This document shows positions 14,331 to 21,849 of a stretch of 33,021 nt of DNA, in pieces; the stretch's first letter is position 1; every line of letters starts with the position of its first letter. The stretch is from Chloroflexota bacterium (GTDB lineage Bacteria; Chloroflexota; Anaerolineae; J036; Brachytrichaceae): positions 1 through 33,021 of the forward strand of contig JAJYKL010000044.1 in the NCBI GenBank assembly GCA_021788625.1, read 5' to 3'. The position numbers were made by a program, and so were the translations under genes. The notes under the pieces were generated by a model that was not told where the DNA came from, did no database searches, and was given only the letters and a program-made list of their open reading frames with translations.

Positions 14331-15518
14331 ATGTCCGCTACGATACCGGCTCGCTACAGGCTCGAAGGCGTCCCGCCTATTGGCGACTACGAGTACGTGC
14401 AGAAATATGACCCACTCCCGCGCTGCCCCGAGAGCGTCTATATCCCCGCCGCCATCCGCTCGGTCATGGAATACCTCGGACAGGGGCTGGGTTGCCACAA
14501 GGCCGGGCAGCCCGGCAGCACCGGCGAGGGTGACCTGGCCTGCGGCTACGCCTTCCTGATGGGCGTGAGCGGCGCGGCCTTCTACACCTGCTGGGACGTT
14601 TCCTGGATGGAGGACTGTGTCTCGGTCATCTACATGGGGCACGACTTCGAAACGACCGAGCGGCGCTGCTACGGCGCCCTGGGGTACTCGTACGAGTGGA
14701 TCACGCCCAGGCCGGGCGTTGACGAGAAACCCGAGTGGCTGGCGCTCATCGTCAAGTGGCTGAGCGAGCGGCACGCGCCCGTCCTGTCGTACGGCGTCAT
14801 CGGCCCGCCCGAGCCGTCCATCGTCACGGGCTGGGACGAGGGCGGTGAGGTGCTGACAGGCTGGAGCCACTTCCAGCACAGCCCCGTGTTCGCTTCCGGC
14901 GTCGAGTTCGAGCCCGACGGGCAGTTCCGCAAGCGCAACTGGATGGAGGGCAACCTGAACCTGCTGCTGATCGGCGAAAAGAAGCCTCGCCCGGACGCGC
15001 GGCAGGTGTACCGCGACTCGCTCGAGTGGGCGCTGCAGGTGTGCCGCACGGCCAGGTTCTTCCCCGAGCCCGACGCGCCGCAGTGGGTGGCGCACAAGTG
15101 GAACGGGCTGGCGGCGCTGACGGCCTGGGGAGGGTCGCTGCTCGACGACGCCAACTTCGCCGACGCCGCCGACGGTGTCGGCGCCGCGTCGCTGCGCCAG
15201 CACCTGGACATGCACATCAACATAGCAGCCACCCTGGCGGAGGAGCGCGCCATGGCCGACGTGTTCCTGCGCCAGATCGCCGCGCGCGAGCCGGCCGTCG
15301 CACCCGAACTCATCCAGGCAGGGCGACTCTACCGGGAAGAGAGCGACCTGGCCGGCGCGATGCAGTCCACGTTCGGTGGGGTGGACACACCCGAGGCACT
15401 CCGCACGTTCTCTGATTCAGGCGTGCGGCGCGCCCTGGCGGGCACCCTCGCCGAGTTGCGCGCGAAAGAGGAACAGGCCGTCAGCCTGCTCGAGCAGGCG
15501 TTGGCGAAGTGGAATTAA
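14331..15518 (+). CDS. Protein of unknown function, possible BtrH/papain-like fold
   Basis: 395 residues from ATG 14331, selected because AGGGGG lies 7 nt upstream and an earlier in-frame start at 14139 would run back through the divergent SDR gene. The protein is soluble and has no signal peptide. The N-terminal 250 residues hold GLGCHKAGQPGSTGEGD (with a Cys-His pair), a Gly/aromatic-rich GYAFLMGVSGAAFYTCWDV stretch, then PVLSYGVIGPPEPSIVTGWD and GGEVLTGWSHFQ. This Cys-early, His/Asp-late pattern is reminiscent of the BtrH N-terminal or C39-like cysteine-peptidase fold; the resemblance is weak and by eye. The C-terminal 130 residues are helical and Ala-rich, with an aromatic/Cys segment first. 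No known catalytic signature is certain. Its 3' end overlaps the convergent gene at 15515 by 4 bp. It may be controlled by the tandem operator at 14299. Confidence 0.75.
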   Translation: MSATIPARYRLEGVPPIGDYEYVQKYDPLPRCPESVYIPAAIRSVMEYLGQGLGCHKAGQPGSTGEGDLACGYAFLMGVSGAAFYTCWDVSWMEDCVSVIYMGHDFETTERRCYGALGYSYEWITPRPGVDEKPEWLALIVKWLSERHAPVLSYGVIGPPEPSIVTGWDEGGEVLTGWSHFQHSPVFASGVEFEPDGQFRKRNWMEGNLNLLLIGEKKPRPDARQVYRDSLEWALQVCRTARFFPEPDAPQWVAHKWNGLAALTAWGGSLLDDANFADAADGVGAASLRQHLDMHINIAATLAEERAMADVFLRQIAAREPAVAPELIQAGRLYREESDLAGAMQSTFGGVDTPEALRTFSDSGVRRALAGTLAELRAKEEQAVSLLEQALAKWN

Positions 15519-16027
15519 GGTGATTGGTTGGAGAACTGGCAGCCGAGTGTGGCGAGTTGCGCCTTGAGCTCAGCGCTGGGCCATGGGTAGCGCGATTGGT
15601 GCACCAGCCACTGCGCGTTATACATGTCCTGGTGCAGCGCGACGAACACCACCGAATCGCCTTTCAGGGAACCGAGCAGGACGCAGGCCAGTTGTTGGGG
15701 CGGGTACGGCAGCGGGCGCTGTCCCGATGACTGGGCAACCACGCCCGGCGTGCTGGCGGGCACGGAGGTGCCGACCTGGTAGAAGCTGCTGGTGCCGAAC
15801 ACGGGGCCGCTCATGTCCGCGGTGAATCGCTCCGGGTGGCTGGCCTGCACCACCTGACTCACCACCAGCCCGGGCTGGATGGCGTACTGGTAGCGCACGT
15901 ATTGGCTGAGTGCATCCTGCTGGGGCGAGTGCAGTGATGATATGGCTACTACCGCCAGCACAGCCACCACCGCCACCAGCACGATGATGATGACATATAT
16001 GAGCGGTCGTGTGCTGCGGTTATCCAT
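15515..16027 (-). CDS. Single-pass membrane-anchored protein of unknown function
   Basis: 170 residues. A short basic N-terminus is followed by a strongly hydrophobic helix (about 9-30, IYVIIIVLVAVVAVLAVVAI), giving an N-in, C-out anchor. The outside part of about 140 residues has two Cys that could form a disulfide (in LACVLLGS and TLGCQFSNQ) and no recognised motif. It lies 15 nt downstream of the M28 peptidase stop on the same strand, so the two are probably co-transcribed. A partner or accessory role for the peptidase is possible but unproven. The 3' end overlaps the convergent unknown gene by 4 bp. Confidence 0.7.
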   Translation of the reverse strand: MDNRSTRPLIYVIIIVLVAVVAVLAVVAISSLHSPQQDALSQYVRYQYAIQPGLVVSQVVQASHPERFTADMSGPVFGTSSFYQVGTSVPASTPGVVAQSSGQRPLPYPPQQLACVLLGSLKGDSVVFVALHQDMYNAQWLVHQSRYPWPSAELKAQLATLGCQFSNQSP

Positions 16028-16042
16028 GGCTCGTGTGCCGAG

Positions 16043-17392
16043 CTAGAAGATCCAGCGGTTTTGGGCTTTCAGCAAGTCCTCATAACCGGCCTTGCGGAGA
16101 ACCTCCTGCACCTCGTCGGCCGTGGCGTGACGCGCTGGCAATGGCTCAGGGTCATGAGAGAGGTGCAGCAGAACCCGCGCCGTGAAAGCAGCGCTGGAGC
16201 GCAATGCGCGCAGGTCCACCTTGTCCAGTGTGTCGCCATAGGTGTGTGGACCCAGATGCGGGTATTTGGGTCCCCCGGTGGCGGCCATCAACGCGGGCAC
16301 ACCACGCAGTCCGAATGAAAAGTGATCGGAATAGGGAATGGTTGTCCCGCCTACCACATTGACATCATACTCCTTGCCAGCCAGTTTGCGCATGGCGTCG
16401 GCCACGCGATCGGTGTCGTACCCGCTCAGCCCAATGAACAGCGTCCCAGGGTTGCCTACAATATCGCAATTGAAAACCAGCTTTACCTGAGCGAGCTCAT
16501 TCAGGTGAGTGCGCGCATAAGCGCTGGAGCCGACCATGCCAACCTCTTCGCCAGACCACAAGGCGATGCGGACGCCCAGTTTGAGCTGGTCGCGAACCAC
16601 CATCAGTGCACGCGCCGCCTCCATTACCGCGGCCGTGCCGCTGGCGTTGTCAATCGCTCCCTGAGCAATATCGTGCCCGTCATAATGTGCGCAGGCCATC
16701 AATACGCCCGCTGCGGGATCCGAGCCAGGAATGTCGGCAATCACGTTCAATCCCGTGGCAGGGAACGCTTCTGCGTCCATATGCAGATGAGCGGTCTGTT
16801 CGCCTGCCTGCAACATTCGCCCGATGCGCAGGTATGACTCATAGGCGATGCCCGCACCTGGGATGGGCGCGGGTTGCCCGCCGAATCCCAGGCTGCCTGT
16901 GGGTGGTAGAGTGCCCACCTCAGCATTGCTGAAAAGGAAGCCTACGCAACCGGCTTGCACCGCGCGAGCATATTTCTCCAGCCGGTGTGAGCCTTTGCCC
17001 AGCACCAGTGCGACTTTACCGCGCGCTGCCTCGCCCACGCGGGTGAAGTCGGCGGGCTCACCGATTCCCAGGTCGACCAGCGGAGCCTGCAGGTCGCAAG
17101 GAGGTGTACCCGGCAGGCCGATGCAGACCAGCCGCACGCCATTCACTGTCAGTTGCGCTTCACCGCGGCGCCAGCCGCGTACGGGGAATTCCTCGGTGTG
17201 CGCATCCGTCAGGCCGTACTGAGCCAGTTGGTCCCGAATGTAAGCGGCAGCACGGCGCTCGTCATCGCTGGCGACGAAGCGACCGTTGCAGTCGTCGCAC
17301 AAAACGCGCATGGTCGGCCACAACGCCGGCGACGACCAGATCTCGCCAAGCATCTTTAGCTCGGCATCATGGAAGGTATCGTTAGTTGTCAT
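16043..17392 (-). CDS. M28 family zinc aminopeptidase with PA domain
   Basis: 449 residues. A protease-associated (PA) insert spans about 85-205, followed by the M28 catalytic domain. The di-zinc site is complete: His236 in CAHYDGHD, bridging Asp248 in GAIDNASGT, general base and ligand Glu282/Glu283 in WSGEEVGMVGS, Asp310 in FNCDIVG, and a late His in PHTYGDTLDK (383). These enzymes remove N-terminal amino acids or split dipeptides. No signal peptide or anchor is visible, so the peptidase may act in the cytoplasm, for example on peptides brought in by the ABC importer encoded next to it (17566-21526, same strand). The single-pass membrane protein at 15515 follows after 15 nt. No strong Shine-Dalgarno; TATAAG occurs shortly before the ATG. 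Confidence 0.92.
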   Translation of the reverse strand: MTTNDTFHDAELKMLGEIWSSPALWPTMRVLCDDCNGRFVASDDERRAAAYIRDQLAQYGLTDAHTEEFPVRGWRRGEAQLTVNGVRLVCIGLPGTPPCDLQAPLVDLGIGEPADFTRVGEAARGKVALVLGKGSHRLEKYARAVQAGCVGFLFSNAEVGTLPPTGSLGFGGQPAPIPGAGIAYESYLRIGRMLQAGEQTAHLHMDAEAFPATGLNVIADIPGSDPAAGVLMACAHYDGHDIAQGAIDNASGTAAVMEAARALMVVRDQLKLGVRIALWSGEEVGMVGSSAYARTHLNELAQVKLVFNCDIVGNPGTLFIGLSGYDTDRVADAMRKLAGKEYDVNVVGGTTIPYSDHFSFGLRGVPALMAATGGPKYPHLGPHTYGDTLDKVDLRALRSSAAFTARVLLHLSHDPEPLPARHATADEVQEVLRKAGYEDLLKAQNRWIF

Positions 17393-17450
17393 TGGCTTAT
17401 AGATGGAAGACTGAGAGTAGGCGATTGAAAATCAAGGATTCGATATGGGT

Positions 17451-17465
17451 GACTCGCAGCGAGTC
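17451..17465. repeat. Short palindrome between the DppB-like and M28 peptidase genes
   Basis: GACTCGC and GCGAGTC flank a single A in the 173-bp gap that contains no gene. Arms of 7 bp with a 1-nt centre suit a protein-binding site rather than a terminator; no T-run follows. It lies about 60 bp upstream of the M28 peptidase start and could be its operator. Confidence 0.35.
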
Positions 17466-17565
17466 CTGCCACGGATTCCGCAGATGAGCAGTAATCAGAT
17501 GACATGCTGTGTGTGCCAACCCGTGGCCAAGTTTGTTCTGCATCTCCAATCTCAACGCTGCAGCT

Positions 17566-18570
17566 TTACTGGTAACGGATACGCGGATCGATGAAGGCGT
17601 AGGAGATGTCGATCAGCATGGTCATGAAAATGAAGATGATGGCATTAAGTAAGATGGCTGCCTGGATAATGGGATAGTCGCGAACGGTGATGGCGTTGTA
17701 GAACCACTGGCCCATGCCCGTCCACGAGAAGGCATTCTCGGTAAGGATGGCGCCGCCCAGCAGACCGCTAATCTCCAGGCCTATTACCGTGATCACAGGC
17801 AGCAGAGCATTACGCAGGGTATGCTTCATGATCACCTTGCCCATTCTTAAGCCTTTGGCACGCGCGGTGCGGATGTAGTCTTTCTGCATCACCTCCAGCA
17901 TAGACGCGCGTGTGAGGCGCATGATGCCCGGCATCACGGTGGTGCTCAACACAAAGCTGGGCAGGATCATGTGCTTGATCACATTCCAGAAAATGTCCAA
18001 CCGGCCCATCAGCAAACTATCAATAGTGTAGAAACCAGTCACGTATTTGATGTTAAGCTCCGCGTCCAGTCGAGAGCCGGGCGGTAAAACCTTTAGATTA
18101 ACGGCGAACAAATAGATCAATATAAGCGCGAGCCAGAAGATGGGCATCGACACCCCGGTCAACGCCACGAGCGAAGCACCCGTATCAATGAGGGTGTTTC
18201 GTTTTAAGGCTGCCAGGATGCCCATGCCAATGCCGAACACGATGCCGATGATGAGGGCGAAGAAAATGGCTTCAATGGTAGCGGGCAGGCGATAGGAGAT
18301 GTCCTTGGCGACGGGCACGCGCGTAAAGATGGAGGTGCCCCAATTGCCTTTGAGGAGCTGCTCGATGTAGCGGATATATTGGACATAAATGGGCTGATCC
18401 AGACCCATCTGCGCCTTATATTGCACGATATCCTGTGGCCGGGCACGCACGCCCAACATGGTGGTAACAGGGTCGCCTGGGATCATGTGCACGAAAAAGA
18501 ACGACAGAAACGATACGCCGATGATGACAGGGATCACAACGAGGATGCGTCGAATAATATACGTGGTCAT
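17566..18570 (-). CDS. ABC transporter permease, DppB/OppB type
   Basis: 334 residues from ATG 18570; the longer frame from 18606 would run into the hairpin at 18594-18627, and the family typically starts with a short segment before the first helix (here MTTYIIRRILVVIPVIIGV). Six membrane helices are visible. The cytoplasmic EAA loop that docks on the ATPase is RTARAKGLRMGKVIMKH near the middle of the C-terminal half. An N-terminal HMIPGDPVTTMLG is characteristic of DppB-type subunits. With the DppC-like protein it forms the channel for a family 5 binding protein that imports peptides or related solutes. It is the last gene of the operon, separated from the binding-protein gene by a strong hairpin. 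No ATPase gene follows. Confidence 0.93.
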   Translation of the reverse strand: MTTYIIRRILVVIPVIIGVSFLSFFFVHMIPGDPVTTMLGVRARPQDIVQYKAQMGLDQPIYVQYIRYIEQLLKGNWGTSIFTRVPVAKDISYRLPATIEAIFFALIIGIVFGIGMGILAALKRNTLIDTGASLVALTGVSMPIFWLALILIYLFAVNLKVLPPGSRLDAELNIKYVTGFYTIDSLLMGRLDIFWNVIKHMILPSFVLSTTVMPGIMRLTRASMLEVMQKDYIRTARAKGLRMGKVIMKHTLRNALLPVITVIGLEISGLLGGAILTENAFSWTGMGQWFYNAITVRDYPIIQAAILLNAIIFIFMTMLIDISYAFIDPRIRYQ

Positions 18571-18593
18571 CTTCAGAATCGGGTCACGTGCAG

Positions 18594-18627
18594 CAGGCAG
18601 GGACACGCTGTGGCGTGTCCCTGCCTG
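18594..18627 (-). other. Strong intergenic hairpin after the binding-protein gene
   Basis: CAGGCAGGGACACG (18594-18607) pairs perfectly with CGTGTCCCTGCCTG (18614-18627) around a 6-nt loop. It lies in the 73-nt gap between the substrate-binding protein and the DppB-like permease. There is no T-run, so it probably acts as a 3' stabiliser or partial attenuator that raises binding-protein mRNA over permease mRNA, as known for malE-malF; that role is inferred. Confidence 0.65.
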
Positions 18628-18643
18628 TTAACGAACAGAACGG

Positions 18644-20413
18644 TTACGAGCGCTGCAGATAGTAGTACTCGTACCAATCGCGGAACACCGGTAGTGGGTT
18701 GGTCCAGCCCTTCACGTACTTGGGGAACACGGCTGGAGTGGTGACATAAGCCACGGTGATGCGCGGGACATCGTTATAGACGATTTGCTCGGCCTGCTGG
18801 TAGATCTGCGCGCGCTGGGTTGGGTCTGACACAACCTGCCCCTCGCGCAGCAGCTTCTGCAAATCCGGGTTGTTATAGCTGTCTTCCTTGTTGGGAGTCT
18901 TGCCGTTGGCCCACAGGAAGTGGTAGCCGATGTAGTTGTCTGGATCGCCGTTGTCGGAGCCCCAGCCCAGCATCCACATCGGGAACTTGCCTTCGCCGCG
19001 GTCCGTCAGGTAGGCGCTCCAGTCCTCCGTCTTCAGGTTGCACTTGATGCCGATCTTGGCCAGGTCTGCCGAGATGGCTTCGGCGATAGCCTTCGAGTCG
19101 GGGAAGTAGCCTCGGATGACTGGGATGTACCAGAAGTCGGTGGTGAAGCCATCGGGCACACCAGCCTTGGCCAGCAGTTGCTTGGACAGGTTCTGGTCGA
19201 AGGCATACGGCTTCAGGTTCGGGTCGTAGCCCAGGATAGCGGGCGGCATGAAACCGGCGGCCACCTGTGCGTACTTGTCATAGAAGTTCTTGACGATGGC
19301 GGCCCAGTCCACTCCGTGAGCAATGGCCTGGCGTACTTCCAGCTTGTCGAATGGCTTGACCGATTGCTGGAACGCGATGTAACCCGAACTCAGCGAGAGA
19401 GCTGGCACGATGTCATAGTTGGGGTTACCTTGCAGCGTGATGATGTCTGTCTGAGCCAGGTCGGCTATGTCGAGCGTTCCAGCCTGGAATTCGGCAAACC
19501 GCGCACTGTTATCAGGGATGGATCGGAAGATCAGTGTCTTGATCTTGGGTTCCTCGGTATAGGCCAGATTCGCTTTGCCGCCCCACCAGTCATCATTGCG
19601 TTCTACGGTGATCTTGTCGTTGGGCACCCATGTAACAAACTTGAAGCGGCCTGTCCCAACCGGCTTCCCGTTCTGGGTAGCGAATTTTTCACCTTGCGCC
19701 TGCACCGCAGTGGGGCTGACAATACCGAACGCAAAGATGGTCAGCTTCACCAGGATCAAAGACGAAGGCTGCGTCAGAGTCAACTCAAGGGTATTGGGGT
19801 CAACCGCCCGATAGCTGGCAACCAACTGGCTCATCTCGTTATCCCAGTACTCATATTTCTGGGTAGCATAACGATACTTGAAGTCTTTCTTGCTCCAGCG
19901 ATCGAAGTTCCACACCACAGCATCAGCGTTGAAGTCCGTGCCGTCATGGAACTTGATGCCCTGGCGCAGTTTGAACGTCCACACCTTGCTGTCGGGAGTG
20001 GTCCACGATTCAGCCAGCCATGGCACGACCTTGGTTGACTTGCCTTCGATGATGGTTAGCGTGTCATAAACCGGTATGCATACACGAGCCGATTCACCAT
20101 CGGTGACGATGGCGGGATCCAGCGCGGTGCTATCACCGCCTCGGCCCTGGATCAAGGTGTCATTCGCACCGCTAGCCGCCGCCGCGGCGGTCGCCGTTGC
20201 GGCAGGTGTATCCGACGCAGCGGGCGCTGCCGTATTGGTAGCCTGAGGCGCGGTGGTTGCCGCAGCCGCCGCGGTGTCGGTAGCGACCGGGGCCGAAGTT
20301 GCGGGAGCCGAGGTCGGCGTGGCACCACAGGCAGCCAGAATTCCGGCTGCCGTCGTCGCACCGGCAAGGGTTAGGAACCGGCGACGACTTATCTGTGATT
20401 TCTTAATGGACAT
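18644..20413 (-). CDS. ABC transporter substrate-binding protein, family 5 (peptide type), Tat lipoprotein
   Basis: 589 residues. The N-terminus has a twin-arginine motif SRRRFLTL (9-16) followed by a lipobox LAAC with Cys29, so it should be exported folded by Tat and lipid-anchored outside the membrane. Residues about 30-95 are an Ala/Thr/Pro-rich spacer. The rest is a family 5 solute-binding domain: GGDSTALDPAIVTDGESA near its start, FKLRQGIKFHDGTDFNADAV for the typical signature, and PNKEDSYNNPDLQKLLREG near the end. Ligands may be oligopeptides, or nickel/sugar compounds in some relatives. GGAGGAGAGAACAG precedes ATG 20413. The start is overlapped by a small upstream frame (20389-20517). 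Operon order is DppC-like, this gene, DppB-like. Confidence 0.95.
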   Translation of the reverse strand: MSIKKSQISRRRFLTLAGATTAAGILAACGATPTSAPATSAPVATDTAAAAATTAPQATNTAAPAASDTPAATATAAAAASGANDTLIQGRGGDSTALDPAIVTDGESARVCIPVYDTLTIIEGKSTKVVPWLAESWTTPDSKVWTFKLRQGIKFHDGTDFNADAVVWNFDRWSKKDFKYRYATQKYEYWDNEMSQLVASYRAVDPNTLELTLTQPSSLILVKLTIFAFGIVSPTAVQAQGEKFATQNGKPVGTGRFKFVTWVPNDKITVERNDDWWGGKANLAYTEEPKIKTLIFRSIPDNSARFAEFQAGTLDIADLAQTDIITLQGNPNYDIVPALSLSSGYIAFQQSVKPFDKLEVRQAIAHGVDWAAIVKNFYDKYAQVAAGFMPPAILGYDPNLKPYAFDQNLSKQLLAKAGVPDGFTTDFWYIPVIRGYFPDSKAIAEAISADLAKIGIKCNLKTEDWSAYLTDRGEGKFPMWMLGWGSDNGDPDNYIGYHFLWANGKTPNKEDSYNNPDLQKLLREGQVVSDPTQRAQIYQQAEQIVYNDVPRITVAYVTTPAVFPKYVKGWTNPLPVFRDWYEYYYLQRS

Positions 20414-20517
20414 CTGTTCTCTCCTCCAATGGATTCGACTGTTTTGATATATGTTTGGATAAACCTAGCTTTATCAATCGATTGCGTGAGATGTTTTATT
20501 GGTTTAGTGATTGGCAT
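20389..20517 (-). CDS. Possible 42-residue leader peptide overlapping the binding-protein start
   Basis: An ATG at 20517 directly follows GGAGGAGGTG. The frame codes MPITKPIKHL then a Lys/Gln/Ile-rich stretch and ends with TAA at 20389-20391, so it runs 25 nt into the substrate-binding protein gene in another frame. The segment ATTGGAGGAG occurs twice: before this ATG (20521-20530) and before the real binding-protein ATG (20421-20430). The layout suggests translational coupling or a regulatory leader peptide. The peptide is basic and has no known motif. It could also be a chance frame behind a duplicated ribosome binding site; base composition is A/T-rich, unlike the neighbours. Confidence 0.35.
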   Translation of the reverse strand: MPITKPIKHLTQSIDKARFIQTYIKTVESIGGENRCPLRNHR

Positions 20518-20538
20518 CACCTCCTCCAATCATTCAAC

Positions 20539-20565
20539 CAGGGCTGCGGATGCAACCAGGCCCTG
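20539..20565. other. Hairpin in the leader of the binding-protein gene
   Basis: CAGGGC (20539-20544) pairs with GCCCTG (20560-20565), with a 15-nt loop. It lies between the DppC-like stop and the small leader frame. On the plus strand it is followed by TTTTA, but no plus-strand gene leads into it, so it is more likely an RNA structure or processing point of the minus-strand operon. Confidence 0.35.
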
Positions 20566-20608
20566 TTTTATGAGTGTTTCACATAAGCAGCACACTGTGG
20601 CAGACCAC

Positions 20609-21526
20609 CTAGGCGACACCGCTCAGAGTTGGATCGAGCGCGTCACGCAGACCATCGCCGAGCAGGTTAAAACCAATGACTGTGACCATAATAGCCAGAC
20701 CAGGGAAAAGAGCCAGATAGGGCGACTGGCGCAGGAAAGGCACCGCATCGGCGATCATGACACCCCATTCTGGTGCAGGAGGTTGGGCTCCCAATCCCAG
20801 AAAGCCCAATGCCGCTGATGTCAGAATGACTCCACCAACGCCTAATGTGGCGCCGACAATGACAAACGATACCAGGTTGGGAAAGATATGCCGCACGAGA
20901 ATATGGGTGCTGCTGGCGCCCAGCGAACGAGAGGACTCCACATACTCCAGATTTTGAAGGCTCAACGTGACAGCCCGCGCCACACGCATACCTCCTGGGA
21001 TGCCGACGACGGTGATTGCCAGGACGGTACTCATCAACCCTGGACCGAGTATGGCGACGATGGCAATAGCCAGCGGAATGGCCGGAAATGCCTGCATCAA
21101 TTCCATAACGCGTAAAATGACTGAATCGATCAGGCCGCCAAAGTAGCCAGCAACCATGCCTACCGCCGTACTGAGTACGCTGCCAACGATGATGGACGCC
21201 ATGGCCACCACCAGGGAGTAGGTGGTGCCATGGATCACCCGGCGGAAGACATCGCGTCCGATGCGATCGGTGCCAAAAATATGTTGAAGCGAGGGCGGCT
21301 GACGCGCAATGGACAGATTCATATCCGTCGACGCGTCATAGGGATCGACAATTGGGGCAAAGATGGCTATAAGAAGAATGACAGTGACGACAAACAGACC
21401 GATCCGACCGTTGCTGCCACGAATCAACCGGTGCCATGCGTCCTGCCACATACTGCGCGATTCGAGGGTGCGCAATGCTTCGGCTGGCGCGCCTGAAGCA
21501 ATGGGACTTGCGGACGTAGCACTCAT
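20609..21526 (-). CDS. ABC transporter permease, DppC/OppC type
   Basis: 305 residues, normal for the family. It has a cytoplasmic N-terminal tail of about 40 residues, a first helix (RIGLFVVTVILLIAIFAPIV), then HIFGTDRIGRDVFRRVIHGT, the typical DppC signature, and five more helices. The EAA loop is SRSLGASSTHILVRHIFPN. It pairs with the DppB-like permease at 17566 to form the importer channel. It is the first gene of the operon, with GGGAGTG before the ATG. The order permease C, binding protein, permease B is unlike the common binding protein-B-C-D-F order. No DppD/DppF ATPase gene is in this window. Confidence 0.93.
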   Translation of the reverse strand: MSATSASPIASGAPAEALRTLESRSMWQDAWHRLIRGSNGRIGLFVVTVILLIAIFAPIVDPYDASTDMNLSIARQPPSLQHIFGTDRIGRDVFRRVIHGTTYSLVVAMASIIVGSVLSTAVGMVAGYFGGLIDSVILRVMELMQAFPAIPLAIAIVAILGPGLMSTVLAITVVGIPGGMRVARAVTLSLQNLEYVESSRSLGASSTHILVRHIFPNLVSFVIVGATLGVGGVILTSAALGFLGLGAQPPAPEWGVMIADAVPFLRQSPYLALFPGLAIMVTVIGFNLLGDGLRDALDPTLSGVA

Positions 21527-21849
21527 CGACGCTTCACTCCCAAGTCTACAGCTCTAAAAGAGGTTGTAACGTTCATCGCCTATTCATGTTTTCATCGATG
21601 TATTGATGCTCGATGCCTAACTCCGCGCACGCTAACGGTGCCTGTGAATAAAATCTACGCTCGGCGCAGATGAGGCGACATTGTACCAGCAATACAAACA
21701 ACCTGTAAAGTATGACGCTGGAACAGTTGGAGCCACCCAGACGTCCTGTCTTCAGATCGAATATCAGCTATGTGAGTATTTACGCGGCTAAAATATCCTG
21801 AACCGCGTTGCCGCGAGCTGCACTCTATCGTTCCAGACAAGGAGCCATC
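21527..21849. other. Divergent intergenic region, no gene seen
   Basis: 323 bp between the DppC-like permease (minus) and the macroglobulin-like gene (plus). It must hold both promoters. Two TAAAAT hexamers (21649-21654 and 21789-21794) could be -10 boxes for the plus-strand gene, the second about 55 nt before ATG 21850; no matching -35 boxes stand out. No coding frame, tRNA or repeat was recognised. Confidence 0.4.

Noticed and set aside
14292-15215. A 307-codon open frame on the minus strand
   Set aside because: Antisense to the unknown protein at 14331, which has a good ribosome site and balanced composition; the minus frame is Val/Arg/Gly/Ala-rich, as expected of a shadow.
18920-20038. 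A 372-codon open frame on the plus strand
   Set aside because: It is fully antisense to the well-supported family 5 binding protein and shows no domain or ribosome site; it results from the high GC third positions of the real gene.
20539-20570. Intrinsic terminator on the plus strand (stem followed by TTTTA)
   Set aside because: No plus-strand gene reads into it, and the stem is only 6 bp with a 15-nt loop.
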